Positions 25,664-31,608 of a stretch of DNA of 64,000 nt are shown here, piece after piece. Source of the DNA: Anaerolineaceae bacterium UBA4775 (GTDB lineage Bacteria; Chloroflexota; Anaerolineae; Anaerolineales; Anaerolineaceae); assembly GCA_002403205.1 (NCBI GenBank), contig DHHJ01000029.1:62001-126000 (forward strand), in the 5' to 3' direction. The notes below the pieces were generated by a model. That model was given only the letters and a program-made list of their open reading frames with translations. It ran no database searches and was not told the DNA's origin. The translations under genes and the position numbers were made by a program. Numbering within the stretch: the stretch's first letter is position 1; each line of letters begins with the position of its first letter.

Positions 25664-25987
25664 TTTCACCTCCGGAAGGAATGTGTTGTTCCCATTATAA
25701 TCATATTTTTATTATTTATGATTAATTTACTTTTATTAAATTTTGAGTGCAAATGAAACCTCACAATCACTGGCCGAACATCAAATTCGCACGCACTGCT
25801 GTTGCTAAAAACAGGCTTTCAGAGGGTATAACGAACTGGTTTTTCGTCACAAGAAAAGGCCACATCAAGGTGCTCCGCCGAATTGCCAAGTATACAACAG
25901 GGTTTAAAATCGTCACAGTTCAATTCAGGGTAAAATAAACTCAGAAAAAGAGACCGATGGATGGGACAGGTATGGAAAAAAAAGTAA
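25664..25987. other. AT-rich divergent intergenic region
   Basis: Separates the minus-strand lipoprotein gene from a plus-strand pair (small membrane protein and CPBP protease). It must hold divergent promoters. A 63-codon plus-strand frame (25747-25938) shows no family resemblance. Confidence 0.5.
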
Positions 25988-26164
25988 ATGTACGCACAGC
26001 GTGGGATGCTCATAGGCATTATCATCGGCGGGGGCATTGGCGTCCTGCCGTTTGTGTTCACCGATGACCCGCTTTATTTCATCCTCATAGGCGTTGGCCT
26101 GGCCCTGGGTTTGATCATCGGGGCAGGTGCGGACCGCCAAAACAGCCGCCGCTTCGATCAATAA
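25988..26164 (+). CDS. 58-residue glycine-zipper membrane protein
   Basis: A short frame starting MYAQRGMLIGIIIGGG encodes two hydrophobic helices with GxxxG-like glycine spacing, joined by FTDDPLY, and ends in a basic tail (RQNSRRFDQ). An in-frame TAA lies immediately before the ATG, so this is the only upstream start; the ATG at 26006 (Met7) is an alternative. It ends 23 bases before the CPBP gene, which has the same orientation. Function unknown; I support it from the regular hydrophobic pattern and GC-rich codon use like its neighbours. Confidence 0.6.
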   Translation: MYAQRGMLIGIIIGGGIGVLPFVFTDDPLYFILIGVGLALGLIIGAGADRQNSRRFDQ

Positions 26165-26187
26165 TCGTCTCATAAGGGTAAATCGCA

Positions 26188-27141
26188 ATGATATCAGCTG
26201 CTGAACGAAGAAGAATTGTAATATTTTTAGTATTCGCGTTTGGGATTTCCTGGGCGACCGGGTTGGTCATTTATTTGACTGGTGGCCTGGAAAACAGCCC
26301 CATCTACCTCATCGGCAATGGGCAGATCAGCCTGGCATTGATCCTGATGGCGACATTTTACATGTTTGGGCCTGCCCTGGCCAACATTCTCACCCGCCTG
26401 GTGACCAAAGAAGGCAAACAAAACCTGCTCCTGGCTCCAAACTTTGACCGCAGCCGCTGGCTGTATTACCTCGCCGTATGGGTGCTACCCGGCGTGCTGA
26501 CCATTTTGGGGATGACCCTGTTCTATTTGCTCTTTTCCAACAACTACGACTCCGACCTGACCCTTCTGCGGGAACAAATGCACCTGGCTGGCGCAGGGGA
26601 TATGAGCCCCTGGGTGATCGTGACCATTCAAACCGTGCAGGCGATCCTGATTGCCCCATTGCTGAATGCCCTGCCCACCTTCGGTGAGGAATTTGGCTGG
26701 CGGGGATACCTGCTGCCAAAACTGATGCCCCTGGGCGGTCGTACAGCAATATTATTGTCTGGGCTCATCTGGGGGGTGTGGCACTGGCCGATCATCCTGA
26801 TGGGCTACAACTACGGAACGGAATACTTCGGCGCGCCCTTCCTCGGCCCCCTGGCGATGGTGTGGTTCACCGTTGTCGTGGGTGCCCTGCTGAGCTGGGT
26901 GACGATCAAATCGAAAAGCGTCTGGCCGGCTGTGATCGGCCACGGTGCACTGAACGGGATCGCAGGATTGAGCCTGCTGTTCATCCAGGGTGAGCCCAGT
27001 ACCATCCTCGGCCCCACGCCCGTCGGCTTAATCGGCGGGGCAGGCTTTACCATCCTGGCAGTGATCCTCTTTCTACATCCCATTGCCCTGGAGCCAAAAC
27101 CTGAAATCGCCCAGCCCGTGCCTCATGCTGAAGTGGATTAA
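26188..27141 (+). CDS. CPBP family intramembrane glutamic endopeptidase
   Basis: A 317-residue polytopic membrane protease of the CAAX-processing/bacteriocin-processing (Abi) family. The three catalytic motifs are visible: EEFGWRGYL (EExxxR), IWGVWHWP (FxxxH-like, His present) and VIGHGALNG (HxxxN). It has about eight hydrophobic helices. The substrate is unknown; family members process prenylated or bacteriocin peptides or cleave membrane regulators. Its 3' end overlaps the convergent pcm stop codon by 4 bp. Confidence 0.88.
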   Translation: MISAAERRRIVIFLVFAFGISWATGLVIYLTGGLENSPIYLIGNGQISLALILMATFYMFGPALANILTRLVTKEGKQNLLLAPNFDRSRWLYYLAVWVLPGVLTILGMTLFYLLFSNNYDSDLTLLREQMHLAGAGDMSPWVIVTIQTVQAILIAPLLNALPTFGEEFGWRGYLLPKLMPLGGRTAILLSGLIWGVWHWPIILMGYNYGTEYFGAPFLGPLAMVWFTVVVGALLSWVTIKSKSVWPAVIGHGALNGIAGLSLLFIQGEPSTILGPTPVGLIGGAGFTILAVILFLHPIALEPKPEIAQPVPHAEVD

Positions 27142-27782
27142 TCCTCCCAGCCCTCTTCACCGATCAATGGCACGAACACCACAGGGATATTGGTTGAGCG
27201 TTTGAACCGCGCTTCCTGACGGTCCCACACCTCAAGGCGCTGGGAATAGCGCGGCCCCACGGGGATCACCAGGCGGCCGGCAGACGCCAGCTGGTCCAGC
27301 AGCGCTTGCGGTACTGACGGTGCAGCAGCAGCCACGATGATGCGGTCGAAAGGGGCTGCGGGAGCATATCCCCGCGTGCCGTCTCCCACCACCACCTGGA
27401 CATTCTCATACCCCAATTCACTCAGGATCTCCTCGGCTGTCTCTGCCAATTCTGGGTGCCGCTCAATGGAAAACACCTCTGCAGCCAGCTCGCCCAGGAT
27501 TGCGGCCTGGTAACCGGAACCGGTTCCCACATCCAAAACACGGTGCTCAGTCTGCACATCCAGAAGTTCTGTCATCAGAGCCACGATGAACGGCTGCGAA
27601 ATGGTTTGCCCACGGCCAATGCGCACCGGGCTGTCCACATAGGCATAAGGCCGGGCATCCATCGGAACAAAGCGATGCCTGGGCACCTTGCGCATGGCTG
27701 CGAGGACGCGCTCATCCCTGACGCCTTTGCTGGCGATCTGGTGTGTGACCATTTGCTCACGTTCATTCTCGTAGGTGTCCAT
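27138..27782 (-). CDS. pcm: Protein-L-isoaspartate O-methyltransferase
   Basis: A 214-residue SAM-dependent enzyme that repairs isoaspartyl residues in aged proteins. It shows the substrate segment VDSPVRIGRGQTISQPFI (near residues 49-66), motif I VLDVGTGSGYQAA, VVVGDGTRGY and the post-II segment FDRIIVAAAAP. GGAGGG lies five bases before the ATG at 27782, which sits inside the 3' end of mutY (20-bp overlap). The two repair genes are thus coupled. Confidence 0.93.
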   Translation of the reverse strand: MDTYENEREQMVTHQIASKGVRDERVLAAMRKVPRHRFVPMDARPYAYVDSPVRIGRGQTISQPFIVALMTELLDVQTEHRVLDVGTGSGYQAAILGELAAEVFSIERHPELAETAEEILSELGYENVQVVVGDGTRGYAPAAPFDRIIVAAAAPSVPQALLDQLASAGRLVIPVGPRYSQRLEVWDRQEARFKRSTNIPVVFVPLIGEEGWED

Positions 27783-28851
27783 TTGTTCCCTCCACGATCA
27801 AGTGCCTGGCGATCAGCCGGTCTACCTTGCCCATCGGGTAATCGGGCAGATCAGCCAACCCTGCCCAGGCCAAAGCCTGGCTTTCCATCGGCTGGGGGCT
27901 GCTGCCAGGCGGCAAAGCACATAAAAAAGCATACAGGGTGATCCTGAAATGCGTGTAGGCATGCTCATAACGCCCCAATAACTCACCAACTTCAACGTCA
28001 ACGCCCAACTCCTCCCGGATCTCTCGCTGCAGGCAGGCTTGCAGATCGGCATCATCCTCCTCAAGGGTTCCCCCAGGGAATTCCCACAGCCCGCCCAGCA
28101 ACCCCTCAGGTAGACGCTGGGCCAGCAAAACTCGCCCGTCCTGACGGATCACCGCAGCGGTCACGGTCAGGTGGGGCGGTTTTTTTCTCGTCGCTTTAAC
28201 AGGCCTTTCCGCCTGTAAACCAAGCTGGCGTGCCTGGCACCACTCGGCGACGGGGCACTGGCCGCAATCCGGGTTCTTTGGCCTGCAGACCAATGCGCCC
28301 AGTTCCATCAGCGCCTGGTTGTAGTCGCCTGCCCGTCCGCCCGGGAGGTGTGCTTGGGCCAATGCCTGTACACGTTCTTCTCCTTCGGCCGAGCGCACCG
28401 GCACGCTGATGTTAAACAACCGCGCCAATACCCGGCGGACATTGCCGTCCACCGCGGCCACGTCTTCACCAAACGCGATCGAAGCGATCGCCCCGGCTGT
28501 GTAAGGGCCAATACCCGGCAGGCGCCGCAGGGCTGCGCTCGAAGTTGGCAGTTGGCCGGAATGGTCCTCCATCACCTGCCTTGCTGCCCGGTGCAGGTTG
28601 CGCGCCCGGCTGTAATAGCCCAGCCCCTCCCAGGCTGAAAGGACAGCTTGTTCATCGGCTGCTGCCAGGGATGCAATCTCCGGGAAAGCCGCCATCCAGC
28701 GGATGAAATAGGGGATGACGGTGTCCACCTGGGTCTGCTGGAGCATCACCTCCGAAACCCAGGTGCGATAGGGGGAATTAGCGCAACGCCAGGGCAAGTC
28801 CCTGGCGTTGTGTGCGTACCAATCCAGTAATGCCGGGACGAACGAGGTCAA
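27763..28851 (-). CDS. mutY: A/G-specific adenine glycosylase
   Basis: A 362-residue base-excision repair enzyme that removes adenine opposite 8-oxoguanine. The N-terminal catalytic domain has VMLQQTQVDTVIPY with the catalytic Glu context, the helix-hairpin-helix LPGIGPYTAGAIAS and the catalytic Asp in VAAVDGNVRRVL. The [4Fe-4S] loop is C-x6-C-x2-C-x5-C (CRPKNPDCGQC...WC). A C-terminal NUDIX-like domain (about 225-355) with GLLGGLWEFPGG and REIREELGV reads the 8-oxoG side. It overlaps the upstream small gene by 4 bp. Confidence 0.94.
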   Translation of the reverse strand: MTSFVPALLDWYAHNARDLPWRCANSPYRTWVSEVMLQQTQVDTVIPYFIRWMAAFPEIASLAAADEQAVLSAWEGLGYYSRARNLHRAARQVMEDHSGQLPTSSAALRRLPGIGPYTAGAIASIAFGEDVAAVDGNVRRVLARLFNISVPVRSAEGEERVQALAQAHLPGGRAGDYNQALMELGALVCRPKNPDCGQCPVAEWCQARQLGLQAERPVKATRKKPPHLTVTAAVIRQDGRVLLAQRLPEGLLGGLWEFPGGTLEEDDADLQACLQREIREELGVDVEVGELLGRYEHAYTHFRITLYAFLCALPPGSSPQPMESQALAWAGLADLPDYPMGKVDRLIARHLIVEGTNGHLRE

Positions 28852-29150
28852 AACTGAAAACCGCCTTCCAAAGGTGCCACCTTCAATTCATAATTCTTGA
28901 CATAATTGAGCAGCCGATGATTCAATCTGAGCCATGCCTCGGAGTGGATGATGTTTTGCGCTTTTTCCAAACCGGGCACAACCGCACCCACCAGAATTTG
29001 GGGTTGATCGCCATAGATGGTCACCCAGGCATCGCTGAGGGCCATGCCCAGCTTTTGTACCCCGGGCATGAAATTCCGGACAACAAACTCAAAATACTCC
29101 TGTTCGCGGCCTTCGACGATATCCCAGGACATGATCACTTTGACATTCAT
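28848..29150 (-). CDS. Small conserved-looking protein, possible dimeric alpha-beta barrel
   Basis: A 100-residue protein beginning MNVKVIMSWDIVEGREQEYF, a strand-helix pattern like the ABM/NIPSNAP-type ferredoxin-like fold (strand, loop, helix with a Phe/Tyr-rich face). No catalytic residues can be assigned and I do not recognise a named family. AAGGAG lies at good spacing from the ATG at 29150. It overlaps mutY by 4 bp and so belongs to the mutY-pcm transcript. Confidence 0.65.
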   Translation of the reverse strand: MNVKVIMSWDIVEGREQEYFEFVVRNFMPGVQKLGMALSDAWVTIYGDQPQILVGAVVPGLEKAQNIIHSEAWLRLNHRLLNYVKNYELKVAPLEGGFQF

Positions 29151-29186
29151 AGCTGACTCCTTTTGCTCCGATGCGTCTCTGAATGG

Positions 29187-29837
29187 CTAAACGCTCAAAT
29201 CAAGGACCATCACACGAATCTCCTCAGGGAGCGAGCTGGTGTTTGTGAATTTAATTGATTCTTCCGTTTCAACTGTCGTGAGCCCCATTTCCTTCAGGAA
29301 CTTTGAAAGGGGGTCCAATTTGACCAGGGATGCACTCATCCCGTAATGCATCGGGATCACGATGCTTGGCTCGAGCAAGCTGATCACCTCAGCAGCCTTG
29401 GACGCGGTCAAGCTGGTTTGCCCGCCAATCGGGACCAGGGCAATGTTCACCTCGCCCAGGCCTTCCACTTCGGTCTGGCTGGGCACATTGTTCAGTTCGC
29501 CCAGGTGGGCGATCGTCAGGCCGTTATAATCGATCACATACACGGTATTGCGCAAGTCATCATGGTCAGCCTTCTTCTTCCGACCGTTGATCCTGACGCC
29601 CGTGATGAACACACCGCCAATTTCGTACTCGCCTGGGCCGGTAATCTCGAAGGCTTTGCCGCGAATCGCCTTGACGTAATTGTGGGCGGGATCATCACAG
29701 CTCACCGTGACCACATCGGCGCGCAATTTTCCAGGGTCAATCCCTACCACCTGCGGGTCGTAGGGGTCTGTCACCACGGATGCCATACCGCGTTCGTTGA
29801 TGCGAAAACAAGAATGTCCGTGCCAGGTAATTTCCAT
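29187..29837 (-). CDS. MBL-fold protein with degenerate metal-binding motif
   Basis: A 216-residue protein aligning over its full length with COG2220-type metallo-beta-lactamase hydrolases: MEITWHGHSCFRI, TDPYDP, GEYEIGGVFITG, IPIGG-like and IPMHYG. The hallmark HxHxDH is replaced by Cys47-x-Asp49-x-Ala51-His52 (VSCDDPAHN), and the usual D-L-G-H block reads ELNN (Glu114, Asn117). It may bind one metal through Cys/Asp, or be a non-catalytic relative. GGAGG is placed well before the ATG. It is divergent from the SPFH gene. Confidence 0.8.
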   Translation of the reverse strand: MEITWHGHSCFRINERGMASVVTDPYDPQVVGIDPGKLRADVVTVSCDDPAHNYVKAIRGKAFEITGPGEYEIGGVFITGVRINGRKKKADHDDLRNTVYVIDYNGLTIAHLGELNNVPSQTEVEGLGEVNIALVPIGGQTSLTASKAAEVISLLEPSIVIPMHYGMSASLVKLDPLSKFLKEMGLTTVETEESIKFTNTSSLPEEIRVMVLDLSV

Positions 29838-29979
29838 AAAACCTCCAGTCTAATACATAGAATTATACAACGTCCTGGCAAATCGAGACGAAACTGCCAG
29901 GAAAGCAGGTAAATTTTCCCCTGCGAAACATTTGGCTGTCAATAATTCAGAAAAGCGCTCTTGCCACAGCCGTTGATTA

Positions 29980-30009
29980 TAGACAAGGCCTCCCCCGTTG
30001 ATGTAAAAT
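29980..30009 (+). promoter_or_regulatory. Putative promoter of the SPFH-HUMPS operon
   Basis: TAGACA (five of six matches to TTGACA) at 29980-29985, an 18-base spacer and TAAAAT at 30004-30009. The SPFH start codon is 44 bases downstream, with AAGGGAG between. Confidence 0.5.
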
Positions 30010-30052
30010 ACCCATATCGCCATTTTTGTACAAATAAAAGGGAGTAAACCCC

Positions 30053-30844
30053 ATGACTTTGAATTTAGGTGAACTGTCATTTTTCCTGATCTGTGCCTTA
30101 ATCGGGCTGGCGATTGTCATATTACTCTTATTGCTGCGCATCCTCAGGGTGATCCCCGAATACGAGCGCGGGGTGGTCTTCACCCTGGGGAAATTCTCCG
30201 GCGTCCGCAACCCAGGCCTGAACATCATCTTTCCGATCATCCAGCGCCTGATCCGGGTGGATATGCGCCTGGCGACCGCAGAAGTGCCCCGCCAGGAGGT
30301 AATGACCAAAGACAACATCCCCATGCTGGTCAACGCGGTGGTCTATTTCAAGGTTATCGACCCTGAAGCGGTGATCATCAAAATAGAGGATTACATTTTC
30401 GCCATCCGCCAGTACACCCAGGCGGCACTGCGGGATGTGATCGGCAACAACGAGATGGACACAGTCCTGATGGAAAGGCTGCAGATTGCCGAAGCGATCC
30501 GCGAAATCGTTGACATGGAAACCAGCGATTGGGGTGTGGATATCGAATCGATCAAGATCCAGGAGATGGAACTGCCTGCCGAGATGAAGCGGGCCATGGC
30601 ACGCCAGGCTGAGGCTGAAAGAGAACGCCGCGCCACCATCATCGCTTCCCAGGGCGAACTGGAAGCATCCAAGAACTTGCGCCAGGCTGCAGAAGAACTG
30701 GCCGCCTCTCCCGGCGCACTCCATCTGCGCACCCTGCAGACCGTCCGGGACATCTCTTCCGATCCATCGGAGAAGATCGTGCTGTTTCTGCCCGCCGATC
30801 TGGCCAACCAGGCCGGTGCCTATATCAAAACGAATGAGGCTTAG
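30053..30844 (+). CDS. SPFH/Band 7 domain protein (slipin/stomatin-like)
   Basis: A 263-residue membrane-anchored scaffold protein. An N-terminal helix (about residues 8-30) is followed by the SPFH domain (VIPEYERGVVFTLGKF, PGLNIIFPI, TKDNIPMLVNAVVYFKV, TQAALRDVIG). An EMKRAMARQAEAERERRA helical coiled-coil segment and a short C-terminus complete it. It matches the slipin (PH1511/stomatin) branch that forms membrane microdomain oligomers. No NfeD partner is adjacent; instead it is followed 2 bases later by a HUMPS-family gene, an unusual pairing. Confidence 0.9.
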   Translation: MTLNLGELSFFLICALIGLAIVILLLLLRILRVIPEYERGVVFTLGKFSGVRNPGLNIIFPIIQRLIRVDMRLATAEVPRQEVMTKDNIPMLVNAVVYFKVIDPEAVIIKIEDYIFAIRQYTQAALRDVIGNNEMDTVLMERLQIAEAIREIVDMETSDWGVDIESIKIQEMELPAEMKRAMARQAEAERERRATIIASQGELEASKNLRQAAEELAASPGALHLRTLQTVRDISSDPSEKIVLFLPADLANQAGAYIKTNEA

Positions 30845-30846
30845 CC

Positions 30847-31518
30847 GTGCCCGAGCTCGATAACAACCTGCGTTACCTGCAGATTGCCTTCAACTACGAC
30901 CTGAACCTGGTGCGCCAGGTGCTGCCGCACATCCCCCGGAGCGACCGCATCCTGATCGAAGCGGGCACCCCTTACATCAAACGGGAGGGTATGTCTGGCC
31001 TGCGCCTGATCAGGCGCTATTGGTCAGGGCATTTGGTCGCGGATCTCAAAGTTGCCGATGGAGCGCTCGGCGAAGTGGACATGGCCCACCAGGCCGGCGC
31101 CACAGCAGCCACGATCTTGGGCACAGCCCCCACGGAATCGATCAACCTGTTCATCGAACACTGTGAAAAATTGAACATGCTGTCGATGGTCGACCTGATT
31201 GGCGTGGATGACCCCCTGGATGTCCTGCGCCCGTTGAAAAAAGCCCCGGATATCGCCGTGATCCACCTTGGCAGGGATGAGGAAGCTACCCAGGGCAAGG
31301 TGATCCGCTACCGGCAGGTGAACCGCATTCGCAGCAAATTCAATTCACTGATCTCTGCTGCCGGCGGTGTAGACCTGCGGGAGGCGCGCAGCGCGATCTT
31401 TAATGGCGCAAATATCGTCGTCGCCAACCTCGTGCACCCCGGTGATGACTGGACGGGGATCAAAACCACCGACAACATTGCAGAGATCACACGCCAATTC
31501 CTTGAAACCATCTCGTAA
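30847..31518 (+). CDS. HUMPS/OMPDC superfamily protein (hexulose-6-phosphate synthase-like)
   Basis: A 223-residue (beta/alpha)8 protein of the orotidine-5'-monophosphate decarboxylase suprafamily. The signature D-x-K-x-x-D is Asp66-Leu-Lys68-Val-Ala-Asp71, within ADLKVADGALGEVDMA. ISAAGGVD near residue 170 matches the phosphate-binding end. Members include 3-hexulose-6-phosphate synthase and 3-keto-L-gulonate-6-phosphate decarboxylase. There is no adjacent 6-phospho-3-hexuloisomerase, so the substrate is open. The start is GTG, two bases after the SPFH stop, with GAGG nine bases upstream. Confidence 0.8.
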   Translation: MPELDNNLRYLQIAFNYDLNLVRQVLPHIPRSDRILIEAGTPYIKREGMSGLRLIRRYWSGHLVADLKVADGALGEVDMAHQAGATAATILGTAPTESINLFIEHCEKLNMLSMVDLIGVDDPLDVLRPLKKAPDIAVIHLGRDEEATQGKVIRYRQVNRIRSKFNSLISAAGGVDLREARSAIFNGANIVVANLVHPGDDWTGIKTTDNIAEITRQFLETIS

Positions 31519-31553
31519 CGTAAAAGCACTTGTTTGGTCAGCAGAAAACACAA

Positions 31554-31589
31554 AACGCCCTGGAGATGTTAGTAAATCTCCAGGGCGTT
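31554..31589 (-). terminator. Strong terminator between HUMPS and glyQS
   Basis: A perfect 14-base stem (aacgccctggagat / atctccagggcgtt) with an 8-base loop. In the minus direction it is followed by TTGTGTTTTCTG, and it lies 20 bases after the glyQS stop. It probably also stops the converging plus-strand transcript. Confidence 0.8.
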
Positions 31590-31608
31590 GAGGTTCGAAC
31601 TTTATTCT

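Noticed and set aside
25747..25938. A 63-codon frame in the divergent AT-rich region
   Set aside because: Basic, AT-driven composition without a recognisable domain.
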